Assembly: GCA_965243625.1 (NCBI GenBank)
Contig: CBDEVI010000002.1
Coordinates: 310,001 to 374,000 of the forward strand
Origin: JAJECS01 sp965243625
GTDB taxonomy: Bacteria > Chloroflexota > UBA11872
Direction of reading: 5' to 3'
Length of the DNA: 64,000 nt
The notes under the pieces were generated by a model that was not told where the DNA came from, did not search any database, and saw only the letters and a program-made list of their open reading frames with translations. Position 1 is the stretch's first letter, and every line of letters starts with the position of its first letter. Positions 36,614 through 44,978 of the stretch are shown here, piece by piece. Made by a program: the position numbers and the translations under genes.

Positions 36614-38455
36614 GTGACGGTCACGACCTTTCTGGGAGACGACGGCCCCGGGCAACGTCCGGCCCATGCCACTCGCCCGGTGGTCATGGGCCGACGCGGC
36701 GTCGTCACGTCGGGTCACTATCTGGCCACGGCCGCGGGCTTCCGCATCATGGAGCAGGGCGGCAACGCCATCGACGCCGCCGCGGCGATGTGCTTCTGCC
36801 TCAACCTGCTCGAGCCCCAGAGCAACGGGCTGGCCGGCGAGGTGCCGACGCTCATCTACTCGGCGCGCGAGCGCAAGGCATACGCGCTCAGCGGCATGGG
36901 CTGGTCGGCGCGGGCGTTCAGCATCGACTGGTGCCGCGAGCACGGCATCGATCTCATCCCCGGCGACGGCTATCTGCCGGCCTGCGTGCCCGCCGTGGTC
37001 GGAACCTGGACCGCGGCCTTGGCCCGCTTTGGAACCCTCAGTTTCGCCGAGGTCGCGCAGCCCGCCATAGAGCTCGCCGAGCACGGCTTTCCCGTCTACC
37101 CAGGCCTCCGCGACAGCCTGGCCGGTAACGAAGCCAAGTACACCGAGTTTTACCCCAGCACCGGCGAGGTCTACTTGCCGTCGGGACGGGCGCCCGAGGT
37201 CGGCGACCTGCTTCGCAATCCCGCCTGGGCCGAGACCTTGCGCATCCTTTGCCGCGCCGAGCAGGCCGCTGCCGGACGCGGGCGCGTGGCCGGCATCGAG
37301 GCCGCGCGCGACGCCTTCTACAAGGGCGAGATCGCCGAGCGCATCATCGACTTCATCACGGCCAACCCGGTCGAAGACGCCAGCGGCTCGGCGCACGCGG
37401 GCCTGCTCACCTATGAGGACTTCGCCGAGTGGGAGGCGGACTTCGAGGAGCCCGTCAGCCTGAACTACCACGGCCTGGAGGTTTCCAAGTGCTCGAGTTG
37501 GACCCAGGGCCCGGTATTCGTGCAACAGCTGTCGCTGCTGCAGGGGTTCGACCTGGCGGCGATGGGCCACAACTCGGCGGACTACCTGCACACGGTGATC
37601 GAGTGCTCCAAGCTGGCCTTCGCCGACCGCGAGGCCCACTACGGCGACCCGCGCTTTGACGACGTGCCGTTCGACCGGCTGTTATCCGAGGACTACGCCG
37701 CTCAACGCCGCTCGCTGGTCGGCGAGCGCGCGTCCCTGGAGATGCGGCCCGGTGATCTCGGGAACGGCATGCCGACATACGCCACCATCGACGTGGCCGA
37801 GGACAACCGCCAGGCCTTGCAGCTCGAGGCTCGCGAAGTCCGGGACCTGGGCCTCGGCCACGCGCACCTGGGCGACACCACTCACCTGGACGCCGTGGAC
37901 GCCGAGGGCAACATGGTCGCGGCAACCCCGAGCGGCGGATGGTTGGGCACCTCGCCGGTGATTCGCGGGCTGGGGTTTCCACTGGGCACGCGCGGCCAGA
38001 TGTTCTACCTGAATCCGGCGCGGCCCAATGCCCTGGCCCCGCGCAAGCGACCCCGCGCCACCCTCACGCCGTCGCTCGTCACTCGCGACGGCGAGCCCTA
38101 CATGGTCTTCGGCACGCCGGGCGGCGACGGCCAGGACCAATGGACGCTGCAATTCTTCCTCAACCACGTCCATTTCGGCATGAGCCTGCAAGAAGCGCTG
38201 GACGCGCCCACAGTGCACTCGGTGCACTTCCCGTCGTCGTTCTACCCGCGCCAGGCCTATCCGGGTCGCGTGGTGGCCGAAGGCCGCATCGACACCAAGG
38301 TCGTCGCCGAATTGGAGCGCCGCGGCCACGAAATCGAACTGACAAACGGCTGGGCCAACGGCAAGCCCATGGCGATCCAATTCGGAGGCCCCGACGGCGT
38401 CATCGCCGGAGCGGTATCCGCCAAAGGCGCCATCGGCTACGCGCTTGGGTGGTGA
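36614..38455 (+). CDS. ggt: Gamma-glutamyltransferase family protein
   Basis: 613 aa Ntn-hydrolase that transfers or hydrolyses gamma-glutamyl groups, or a related acylase. GTG start, no clear Shine-Dalgarno. Seen: N-terminal ATAAGFRIMEQGGNAIDAAA, FADREAHYGDPRF in the large chain, and the self-cleavage site GDTTHLDAVDAEGN with Thr422 as the expected nucleophile of the small chain. After it come the substrate-loop equivalents LTPSLVTRDGEPYMVFGTPG and GGDGQDQWTLQFF. No signal peptide is visible, unlike exported E. coli Ggt, so it may be cytoplasmic. The promoter region was disturbed by insertion of the AT-rich gene at 36139, yet the coding frame is complete. Confidence 0.9.
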   Translation: MTVTTFLGDDGPGQRPAHATRPVVMGRRGVVTSGHYLATAAGFRIMEQGGNAIDAAAAMCFCLNLLEPQSNGLAGEVPTLIYSARERKAYALSGMGWSARAFSIDWCREHGIDLIPGDGYLPACVPAVVGTWTAALARFGTLSFAEVAQPAIELAEHGFPVYPGLRDSLAGNEAKYTEFYPSTGEVYLPSGRAPEVGDLLRNPAWAETLRILCRAEQAAAGRGRVAGIEAARDAFYKGEIAERIIDFITANPVEDASGSAHAGLLTYEDFAEWEADFEEPVSLNYHGLEVSKCSSWTQGPVFVQQLSLLQGFDLAAMGHNSADYLHTVIECSKLAFADREAHYGDPRFDDVPFDRLLSEDYAAQRRSLVGERASLEMRPGDLGNGMPTYATIDVAEDNRQALQLEAREVRDLGLGHAHLGDTTHLDAVDAEGNMVAATPSGGWLGTSPVIRGLGFPLGTRGQMFYLNPARPNALAPRKRPRATLTPSLVTRDGEPYMVFGTPGGDGQDQWTLQFFLNHVHFGMSLQEALDAPTVHSVHFPSSFYPRQAYPGRVVAEGRIDTKVVAELERRGHEIELTNGWANGKPMAIQFGGPDGVIAGAVSAKGAIGYALGW

Positions 38456-38477
38456 CCGCTCTGAACGTTTGGTGTAG

Positions 38478-38498
38478 GGGCGGGTCTCAGACCCGCCC
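38478..38498. terminator. Bidirectional hairpin between convergent genes
   Basis: GGGCGGGTC / GACCCGCCC, a 9-bp perfect stem with a 3-nt loop, 22 bp after ggt and 12 bp from the stop of the facing M14-type gene. Suited to stop transcription both ways; it is also of the form of a dispersed palindrome common in these genomes. Confidence 0.6.
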
Positions 38499-38510
38499 GT
38501 TCCGCGCGGC

Positions 38511-39299
38511 CTAGGCTCTCGCCCTCCGCGCGGCAGTGAGCAACGCCAACAGCCGGTCGCGCGCCGCGTGCTGCATTGCCACCCGCGTCGATAGCTCGAT
38601 CTGCCCCGGCGTCTCGGTGGTCATGCCGGACCGCATGCCGAGTGAGTACAGATAGAACGGCAGCGGCCAGTCGCCGTCTTCCATGTACTCCTGAAACGCT
38701 TCGTCCCGTGATCGGTCCTCGCCCACGGAGATCAGGCCGCCCGAGACGGGCGTCTCGTCCACCTCCGACTTGCCGGTGACCGGCCCGCGCTCGGCCACGG
38801 CCTCAACGATCTCCGGATGCCACGCGCGGTCCTCGAGGAACGCGTAGACGTAGAACCCGTCCTCCTCCGGGTCCTCGTGAGCGTCAATGAAGGCGTCGAA
38901 CGCGTCGTGCTCGATCATCGCGCGCAGCACCCGTACCTCCGGCACCTCGTCGCTGTCGTAGGTCCGATTGATGTCGATGCCCTCCGCGTTCTCGCGGGTT
39001 CCCAGCGCGCAGCCGGTGGGGTTCAGGCAAGGGAAGACGCTAAAGGAAATGCCCGGGTGGTCGGCCCAGCGGCGCTGTTCGAGAAACTCGAGCACGGAGA
39101 CGAACCCCGCGGGTTCGTCTCCGTGGACACCGCCAAACAACCCCACGCGCGCAAGCGTCGGCCCCTGCGGGTCGATGTCCACGCGCAGCAGATCGATGCC
39201 CAGCTCGTCGACCGGATGTCGGGTCAGCGTGAGTCGCGGACCGTCGCACGCCGCGACCACCCGCGCCACGATCTCGTCATAGCTGGCTGGCGGTTGCAT
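38511..39299 (-). CDS. Succinylglutamate desuccinylase/aspartoacylase-like zinc hydrolase (M14 superfamily)
   Basis: 262 aa. Zinc-site motifs in order: GGVHGDEPAG (His and Glu ligands, about residues 56-65), NPTGCALGTRENAEGIDINR with the substrate-binding Asn-Arg pair, and FIDAHEDPEEDGF with the third zinc His. The general base Glu is probably in the C-terminal TTETPGQIEL. These enzymes hydrolyse N-acyl amino acids or peptide ends. Next to, and convergent with, the gamma-glutamyltransferase gene, which would fit a shared role in amino-acid or peptide scavenging; that is inference. ATG start; the region upstream carries a cluster of palindromes. Confidence 0.82.
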   Translation of the reverse strand: MQPPASYDEIVARVVAACDGPRLTLTRHPVDELGIDLLRVDIDPQGPTLARVGLFGGVHGDEPAGFVSVLEFLEQRRWADHPGISFSVFPCLNPTGCALGTRENAEGIDINRTYDSDEVPEVRVLRAMIEHDAFDAFIDAHEDPEEDGFYVYAFLEDRAWHPEIVEAVAERGPVTGKSEVDETPVSGGLISVGEDRSRDEAFQEYMEDGDWPLPFYLYSLGMRSGMTTETPGQIELSTRVAMQHAARDRLLALLTAARRARA

Positions 39300-39497
39300 G
39301 AGCTCCTACTGAACGCCTTCCGCCTGCAAGGCGAAGGTCGGGATGGGGGTCGGCGGCTTCGTAGCCTACCTGCTGCGCGGGCGAGACTTCGGTCACAAAT
39401 CCGCCATTTCGGGAGCCTTGGCACGGTTCGTGGTCGGCCTGCCTCGTTCGTGGCGATCCCGTCGGCAGGCTCTGTCGGACCACCGCCCAGTTCCGTC

Positions 39498-39676
39498 ATT
39501 CCCGCGAAGGCGGGAATCCACCTTGCCTCCCGCAACGCGTGGCGCAGGGGCAACCTTCGTGGGACTCGACCGGTGGCCCGCGCTGCGTGCAGCGTGGGAC
39601 CGGCCGCAGTCGAGTCTCCCAGGCTGCGCGCAGCCTGGGCCACCGGGCCGTCGGTCATTCCGGCGAAAGCCGGAAT
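39498..39676. repeat. Cluster of palindromic repeats
   Basis: Four elements in about 180 bp: ATTCCCGC-GAAG-GCGGGAAT (39498-39517); a composite stem in which GGGACTCGAC (39561-39570) pairs with GTCGAGTCTCCC (39609-39620) and encloses CGCTGC-GT-GCAGCG (39581-39594); a perfect 22-bp palindrome at 39618-39639 (half-site CCCAGGCTGCG); and ATTCCGGC-GAAA-GCCGGAAT (39657-39676). The first and last are REP-like elements of the widespread GTCATTCCCGC type. No gene lies in this 39300-39748 gap. Confidence 0.85.
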
Positions 39677-39748
39677 CCAGTCCGGTCTACCTGTGCCTGC
39701 CCAAGTGTCCCCCGCGCATCTCTCGCTTGCCCCTGGTCTGCGGAGGTC

Positions 39749-40546
39749 CTAACAAGTCTCCGGCTGCGTGAGCCCGAATCCCGCCCCCTGCGGGTCCAGC
39801 AGGTAGGCGATGCGGCCCACCATGGCGATGTCCTTCGGCGGCAGGGCCACCCGCCCACCGGCAGCCGTCACCCGCGCAACTGCCGCGTCCAGATCCTCAA
39901 TCTGAAAATAGACGCTCCAGTGCGCCGGCACGCCCCGGTCGCGCAGGTGCTCCGGCATGGCCATGATTCCGGACGCGCCGACGCCGCCGGACAAGAGGAT
40001 GGTGTACGCACCCCCCTCCGCCATCGTCATCGTCTCGGACTCCATGCCCAGCAGCTCCGTGTAGAACGCGGTGGCGGCGTCGGGATCTCCGGCCAGAAGC
40101 TCGCACCAGTGGATCGTGTTCGGCTCGGATTTCACGCCCGCGCCGATGTGCCCCTTCGCCTGCCAGAACGCCACGTGCGCGCCCGCGGGATCGCTGATGA
40201 TGCTCATGCGGCCCGCCTCGAAGACGTCGAACGGCGGCGCGCCCACCGCTCCCCCCAGTTCAGGCACCCGCGCCGCGATGGCGTCCACGTCGTCAACCGC
40301 CAGGTGGATCATCCAGTGCGGCGGAATGCCCGCCTGGCGCTGGTCCTCCGGCTGCTCATACATGCCGCCCACGAACGCGCCGTCCACCATCGCCATCGTG
40401 TAGAAGACGTTGCCGCTCTCGTCCATGGGATTGTCCTGGCATTCCCACCCGAACAAGTCCGCATAGAACGCCTTGGCCGCCGCCTGATCGGTGGTCGCCA
40501 GATCGACCCAGCACGGGGCGCCTTGCGAGTGGCTGCTGATCTTCAT
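39749..40546 (-). CDS. Two-domain VOC (glyoxalase/dioxygenase superfamily) protein
   Basis: 265 aa with two tandem vicinal-oxygen-chelate modules. The first (about 9-130) opens PCWVDLATTDQAAAKAFYAD and ends in DPAGAHVAFWQ; the second (about 145-262) opens IHWCELLAGDPDAATAFYTE and ends in DPQGAGFGLTQ. This duplicated arrangement is typical of small Chloroflexota/actinobacterial VOC proteins annotated as glyoxalase or bleomycin-resistance-like. The metal ligands usual in glyoxalase I are not all in place, so a binding rather than enzymatic role is possible. Upstream lies a MarR gene on the other strand, with 267 bp between the two starts. Confidence 0.85.
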   Translation of the reverse strand: MKISSHSQGAPCWVDLATTDQAAAKAFYADLFGWECQDNPMDESGNVFYTMAMVDGAFVGGMYEQPEDQRQAGIPPHWMIHLAVDDVDAIAARVPELGGAVGAPPFDVFEAGRMSIISDPAGAHVAFWQAKGHIGAGVKSEPNTIHWCELLAGDPDAATAFYTELLGMESETMTMAEGGAYTILLSGGVGASGIMAMPEHLRDRGVPAHWSVYFQIEDLDAAVARVTAAGGRVALPPKDIAMVGRIAYLLDPQGAGFGLTQPETC

Positions 40547-40813
40547 CGACAGTCCCTAAGGCCTTTCAATTGGAGGGCTCTGCAGCGTATTGATTGAGAA
40601 CACGCCGAGGCCATGCTGGCCAAGCAACACGCGGGAGCGGCTCGGGCGGAGAATAGCCCAGATCCTGGTTGGTCCGCTCGACGACGAATCAAACCTCACT
40701 GGGGGCCTGCGAATCTCCCACTCGCCCATCAAGTAGTTGCCAGAATAGGCAGAATTAATCCCATATTAGCGGCACATTCCGCATCTTTCGATCGAGTGCG
40801 GCCCGGCACCAAT

Positions 40814-41353
40814 ATGCTACGATCCCAAGGATGCTGCCATGGAGTCGTAAGGTTCGCTCCCGAATGGTCGCGCGCTAACTTGGAAGGCCAGCAAATCGAC
40901 TCGTCGGTAAATGCTCAAGCCGTTCGATTGCAGGATGGTTTGAGGCGACTGACGCTTGCCATTGTCGAAGGACTCCAGCAGCAATTGTCTCCGTATAAAA
41001 TCGATGCCGTGGAATACACGATTCTCGGGGTTTGTCTTGCCGCTGGTCCAATTACGATCAAAGATCTACAGTCGAAGGTTCCGATTGACTACACGCAAAT
41101 AAGTCGCACGACATCTAGACTCGAGGACAAGGGTCTCATGGCAAAGGCGCACCTCGCGGATGATCGGCGCGTCGTGAGAGTTGAGGTGACGGAAAAGGGC
41201 AGGGAGCTAATGCCGGAGCTCATGCAGAGCGCTTTGAGGTTCTACAAGGGTCTTGTTGGCGACATTAGCCAAGCGGAACTCGCGGCATGCACGGCCGTCA
41301 TGCAGAAGCTGTCAACGCCAGGCGAGGCGGCAGAATCTGGTGGAACCCGGTGA
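40814..41353 (+). CDS. MarR-family transcriptional regulator, first of a tandem pair
   Basis: About 179 aa from ATG 40814. A longer open frame back to 40613 and a TTG at 40880 are alternatives, because no Shine-Dalgarno is clear and a TATGCT at 40813 looks like a -10. The winged-helix core is plain: VEYTILGVCLAAGPITIKDL, recognition helix TQISRTTSRLEDKGLMAKAH, and wing DDRRVVRVEVTEKGRELMPE. Its stop overlaps the GTG of the second MarR gene. MarR proteins bind palindromes as dimers; two different coupled subunits could form a heterodimer. The divergent VOC gene is the nearest candidate target. Confidence 0.82.
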   Translation: MLRSQGCCHGVVRFAPEWSRANLEGQQIDSSVNAQAVRLQDGLRRLTLAIVEGLQQQLSPYKIDAVEYTILGVCLAAGPITIKDLQSKVPIDYTQISRTTSRLEDKGLMAKAHLADDRRVVRVEVTEKGRELMPELMQSALRFYKGLVGDISQAELAACTAVMQKLSTPGEAAESGGTR

Positions 41354-41838
41354 ACGACGAGATGCAAGGCGAGGTGTTGCAGGCGCAGATCGGTCATCTG
41401 CAGGAAAATATCATCAGCGTGGTGCACATGATGTACCGTGGAATCGAAGCAGAGTTGGCACAAGACCGACTCGCAGTCGGCGTCTACTCGGTGCTTGCTG
41501 CATGCTTCATCAACGAACCAATCACGGTTTCGGAAGTCCAGAAACATGTCGCGCTGGATACCGGACGGATAAGCCGGATCGTGACCAACCTCGAAGAGAG
41601 AAACTTCGTACGAAAGACACGCCTTCAAGCCGACCGACGGATGGTATCGATTGTAATGACAGACGAAGGTCGCGATATCGCGGCACGCGTCATGGGCAAA
41701 ATAGATTCATTCTATGTTTCGACCATGGGTCGAATCACTGACGATGAACTGACGCATCTAATCGCGTTTATCGAAAAGATGCTGGCGAACGCCGATCGTG
41801 TTCGCCATGAGATGAGCGAAGAAGCCGCGCGAGCATAG
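41350..41838 (+). CDS. MarR-family transcriptional regulator, second of a tandem pair
   Basis: 162 aa from GTG 41350, which overlaps the preceding stop (GTGA). Longer frames back to 41287 lie inside the first gene and are not used. Core: VGVYSVLAACFINEPITVSE, recognition helix TGRISRIVTNLEERNFVRKT, wing ADRRMVSIVMTDEGRDIAAR. It is clearly a paralogue of the upstream gene with the same domain order, though diverged. A somewhat lower GC than the flanking genes is visible in both. Ligand unknown. Confidence 0.85.
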   Translation: MNDEMQGEVLQAQIGHLQENIISVVHMMYRGIEAELAQDRLAVGVYSVLAACFINEPITVSEVQKHVALDTGRISRIVTNLEERNFVRKTRLQADRRMVSIVMTDEGRDIAARVMGKIDSFYVSTMGRITDDELTHLIAFIEKMLANADRVRHEMSEEAARA

Positions 41839-41959
41839 CTGCTTGGCCCTAGGCGCGATCGGGTCAGCGGCCGCTGCGGAGCGACCGGCTGGCGATTGGG
41901 CCGAAGCGATCGGCCGCGAACGTCTCGTGTTTCGGCCTGCTCGAATCTCGCGGGGGCCC

Positions 41960-42361
41960 CTACCAGATGGTCTCGATGTGTGGCGAGGCCGTCAGGGTCG
42001 CATCCCGGCTAACAACCGGGGCATCCAATGCTGCCGCCTCCGCCGCGATGAGCCGGTCGTGCATTTCCGGGATCTCCGGATAACGATCAAGCCGCTCAAG
42101 TTTGTCTCGACCCAAGTCCGACAGCTCGATGCCGTCCGCGGAGTCCAATGCCTCCAGGAAACGAGAGGGAGCGAAGGCCTGGCCTAACTTGACCGACAGG
42201 TAGTACGACTCGGCCACGGCAATAGCGGGAACGACAATGGTGGCGTTGCCCGTCTCAGCCAGTCGGAATACCGCGGTAGCGGCGGCGGATAGACGTTCAG
42301 GCGATTTGAGATACCACCACAGGGCATGGGTGTCGACGACGGCTCGAAAGTGACCGTTCAT
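41960..42361 (-). CDS. vapC: PIN-domain toxin (VapC-like)
   Basis: 133 aa RNase of type II toxin-antitoxin modules. Acidic metal-binding residues in the usual places: Asp in AVVDTHALWWYLKSP near residue 10, Glu in AVAESYY about 51, Asp in EMHDRLIAAEAAAL about 100, and Asp in VVSRDATL near 118. ATG overlaps the antitoxin stop by 4 bp, so the toxin is made only with the antitoxin. Expected to cut RNA (tRNA or rRNA in known members) when the antitoxin is degraded. Confidence 0.88.
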   Translation of the reverse strand: MNGHFRAVVDTHALWWYLKSPERLSAAATAVFRLAETGNATIVVPAIAVAESYYLSVKLGQAFAPSRFLEALDSADGIELSDLGRDKLERLDRYPEIPEMHDRLIAAEAAALDAPVVSRDATLTASPHIETIW

Positions 42362-42642
42362 CTCCGCTCAGATGCCCCCGATTCCGGCAAACGAGGCTCC
42401 CAGACCGACTTGATCTCTTGGAAATCCTCGTAGGTTGCGTCGGGAAGGTCGGCCAGGGCGCCCCGCAGCGAAGCCAGTGACGGTTTCTCTCCCGGAAGCT
42501 GCGGGACGGAAACCAGCTTGGCGCAGGGTTCCCCGCGGCGGGTGATCACGACCTCGGAGTCGGCATCGAGTTCCTTGAGGATCTCGCTGATCCTCGCCTT
42601 GAACTCCCTGATGCCGAATGTAGTCACGGAGCTTGCCGACAT
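42358..42642 (-). CDS. Phd/YefM-type antitoxin
   Basis: 94 aa. The N-terminal DNA-binding and dimerisation part FGIREFKARISEILKELDAD, followed by VVITRRGEPCAKLVSV, is the Phd/YefM signature. The C-terminal third (acidic and aromatic: YEDFQEIKSVWEPRL) should wrap the toxin. It is first in the operon with the PIN toxin. The inverted repeat overlapping its start codon is the probable autorepression site. Confidence 0.88.
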   Translation of the reverse strand: MSASSVTTFGIREFKARISEILKELDADSEVVITRRGEPCAKLVSVPQLPGEKPSLASLRGALADLPDATYEDFQEIKSVWEPRLPESGASERR

Positions 42643-42674
42643 GTGGTTATCTTAGTTATGCGAAGTGACCACAT
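42641..42674. promoter_or_regulatory. Inverted repeat at the toxin-antitoxin promoter
   Basis: ATGTGGT (42641-42647) and ACCACAT (42668-42674) form a 7-bp perfect inverted repeat with 20 bp between, overlapping the antitoxin start codon. TACAAT on the minus strand at 42674-42679 could be the -10. Fits an operator for the Phd-like protein. Confidence 0.5.
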
Positions 42675-42788
42675 TGTACCGCTTTGGCGCCGGCCTGAAG
42701 CGAGCCGACCCCAATATCCGCTGTGCGCGAATCACGGCGGCCGGGTCGTCCCGACGCAAGCTAGATTCGCGGGACGACCGGGTTTCTG

Positions 42789-43223
42789 CTAGCCGGCCTC
42801 GGCCTTGGCTTCGCTCAGCAGCTGGTGCCCCACGATGCCCAGCAGCACCGGCAGCGTGACGTCGATGACGATCCACAGCAGCTCCGAGCTGTGCGCCGGA
42901 TCGGCGAACTGCACGCCAAACCAGTTCCACAGCAGCGCCAGGAGGAATGGAACGGAGAAGTAGAACAGGATGTTCGCTTCCAGGTACTCCCGGGTCACCG
43001 TCTGGTCGGTCAGGCCGGCGCACACGCTGCGCTTGCGCAGGAACGTCACAACCACCGTGAGCGCCACGGCAATCACCTGCAGCGGGTTCATGACGCTCCA
43101 CGCGGCGAGCGAGGCGTCCTCCCAGGTCGGGTCGTAAAACCGCGTGACGAGGAAGTGGATGGCCACCATGGCCCCCACGCCAAACAGGTAGACGGCGATG
43201 AGCCGCTTCAGGTTTGCCGCCAT
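42789..43223 (-). CDS. Four-helix membrane protein, unknown function
   Basis: 144 aa with four hydrophobic segments at about residues 7-26, 45-63, 86-103 and 116-132; for example LKRLIAVYLFGVGAMVAIHF and LLWIVIDVTLPVLLGIVGHQ. No catalytic motif and no family recognised. ATG start, single gene on this strand, in a region of small membrane proteins. The soluble tail is only the last dozen residues (LLSEAKAEAG). Confidence 0.72.
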   Translation of the reverse strand: MAANLKRLIAVYLFGVGAMVAIHFLVTRFYDPTWEDASLAAWSVMNPLQVIAVALTVVVTFLRKRSVCAGLTDQTVTREYLEANILFYFSVPFLLALLWNWFGVQFADPAHSSELLWIVIDVTLPVLLGIVGHQLLSEAKAEAG

Positions 43224-43456
43224 GAGTCCCTCCCGGCACCGTCGGTGCCCCTATACGGCGGCGGACGCACCGCCCCGCGCTTCAGCCCGCTCGGGATTCT
43301 TGCACAAGGAGAGACGGCGGCTCATGGGCGGGTGCACCGGGTCCGCCAATTCCGCGGTGGCGGGGAGCGGAAGTCCATCCCGGCGCCAATGGGCCAGAGT
43401 ACTCTGGTGGACAAAGTGATTGACCTGACCTACCGTTGTCCCGTGGTGCCGCCGGG

Positions 43457-44047
43457 ATGCCCCGCATGAACGTCTCTCGAACCGATGCCCAAGCTGCCTT
43501 GCAGGAAGTGGATTCCGCCACGAGTCAAAGCCGGACGCACCTCGGATATCAATTCGCGAGCCTGGCGCTTCTGGTCTGGGGAGCGCTCTGGATCATTGCC
43601 GGCATGATCGGCGCGATCTGGCCCAACGCCGCCGGCGCCGGCTGGATTGGCATCGACGTGGTCGGTACGGTCGCTATGGGCTACCTGGTCGTGCGGCATG
43701 CCCGGCGCTTCGCCGGCGACGGAGCGTCCGGCGTCTTCAGACCATCCGCCCAGGCCATCCGCTTTGGTGTGACCGCAGCCGTTCTGGTCGGATTTGCAGC
43801 CATGACGGCTCTCATCTTCGGTCCTGCCTCGGCCACCGAGATCATGGCCTTCATTACCGTTGTGATAGCGGCCATCTACATGGTCATCGGCTTGTGGACC
43901 GGCCTCCGCCTATTTGTGCTCGGCGCGGTGCTGGCCGCACTGGTCGTCAGCGCCTTTCTCATCGCTCCGGTCCAGCTCCCGCTGATCGTTTCTCTTCTCG
44001 GGGGCAGCGCGCTGGTATTGGGCGGCCTTTGGATGCGCTGGGCCTAG
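43457..44047 (+). CDS. Multi-spanning membrane protein paired with a winged-helix regulator
   Basis: 196 aa, with ATG starts at 43457 or 43466 and a TTG-start extension to 43436 that lacks support. About 35 soluble residues, then six hydrophobic helices (FASLALLVWGALWIIAGMIG and following) ending GGSALVLGGLWMRWA. No known family. Its stop is directly followed by the GTG of a winged-helix regulator, a pairing frequent in Chloroflexota and Actinobacteria in which the regulator controls the membrane protein gene. Confidence 0.75.
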   Translation: MPRMNVSRTDAQAALQEVDSATSQSRTHLGYQFASLALLVWGALWIIAGMIGAIWPNAAGAGWIGIDVVGTVAMGYLVVRHARRFAGDGASGVFRPSAQAIRFGVTAAVLVGFAAMTALIFGPASATEIMAFITVVIAAIYMVIGLWTGLRLFVLGAVLAALVVSAFLIAPVQLPLIVSLLGGSALVLGGLWMRWA

Positions 44048-44353
44048 GTGGACGCGCCGAACGAGGTCATCCACCAGTCCACGCGACTCCGCGTCATGGC
44101 CGCCCTGCACGCCTTGCCACGGCGTCAGCTGTTGGGATTCGTGCCGCTTCGGCGAATCACCGGCGCCACCGACGGCAATCTGGGCTCGCATCTGACCACC
44201 CTGGAGAAGGCGGGTTACGTGAAGATCGCCAAGGACTTTGTCGGACGCCGGCCGCGCACCCGCGTCGGGATCACGGCGCGAGGACGGCGCGCCTTCGAAG
44301 ACCATGTCCGCTTCTTGCGCGCCATCCTGGACGGTGACGCGGACGACTCCTGA
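44048..44353 (+). CDS. Winged-helix transcriptional regulator (HTH_34 type)
   Basis: 101 aa. The core IHQSTRLRVMAALHALPRRQ, then FVPLRRITGATDGNLGSHLT and TLEKAGYVKIAKDFVGRRPR, with wing TRVGITARGRRAFEDHVRFL, is the PF13601-type regulator that is usually encoded beside a membrane protein. The GTG start abuts the TAG of the upstream gene with no gap, so translation should be coupled. No ligand-binding domain. Confidence 0.82.
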   Translation: MDAPNEVIHQSTRLRVMAALHALPRRQLLGFVPLRRITGATDGNLGSHLTTLEKAGYVKIAKDFVGRRPRTRVGITARGRRAFEDHVRFLRAILDGDADDS

Positions 44354-44394
44354 CGGCGATCGGCCTATCGCCGGTCAGCCTCGCGGCGCCCTAC

Positions 44395-44901
44395 TCAGAT
44401 CCCCGCGTCGATCGGCTCGCCCGGCAGGTCGCCGTTCAGCAGCGGCGGAAGCACAGCCGCAAGCCGACCCGGAACGAACGTCTCGCACGATTGCTGCAGC
44501 TCGGCAAGGGACCACCAGCGATGCTCGCGGAACTCTTCGAGCTCCGGCCCTTCCATGTGGCTCGGCGTGGTTCGGATCTGATCGGTGCGCGCCAGGAAAT
44601 AGCGCTCGCGCCAGTCATACCAACGTCCGTGCCACTGGCCCACATGCCGTCGATGCCAGACGCAGGGGCCCACGCTGATGTTGCGAATGCCCGTCTCCTC
44701 GGCGCACTCGCGTCTGGCGGCCTGTTCGGCGGTCTCGCCCGGTTCGATCAATCCGCCGGGCATGTGCCAGAACGACTCCGGGCCGTGGTCGCGGCCCACG
44801 GTGACCGTCGCCAGGATCAGCAGCACGCGGTCACGGGGATCGAGCAGAATCACCCGCGCCGTCGGTCGTACGAATGGGTCGTCACGGTCGCCCAGAGGCA
44901 T
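44395..44901 (-). CDS. Nudix hydrolase
   Basis: 168 aa. The Nudix box is complete (GGLIEPGETAEQAARREC followed by AEETGI, i.e. Gx5Ex7REUxEExGU), at about residues 48-71, with RVILLDPRDRVLLIL before it and an aromatic-rich segment after (WHGRWYDWRERYFLA). Such enzymes hydrolyse nucleoside diphosphate derivatives; the substrate cannot be told. ATG start. Convergent with the winged-helix regulator gene. Confidence 0.88.
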   Translation of the reverse strand: MPLGDRDDPFVRPTARVILLDPRDRVLLILATVTVGRDHGPESFWHMPGGLIEPGETAEQAARRECAEETGIRNISVGPCVWHRRHVGQWHGRWYDWRERYFLARTDQIRTTPSHMEGPELEEFREHRWWSLAELQQSCETFVPGRLAAVLPPLLNGDLPGEPIDAGI

Positions 44902-44978
44902 GGCGCGGGAAATCGGCCCTTAGTTTGTCAACGCGCGGGCGCGCGGAACGTCGGACATTGCAGGCTGGTCGGCGACGT

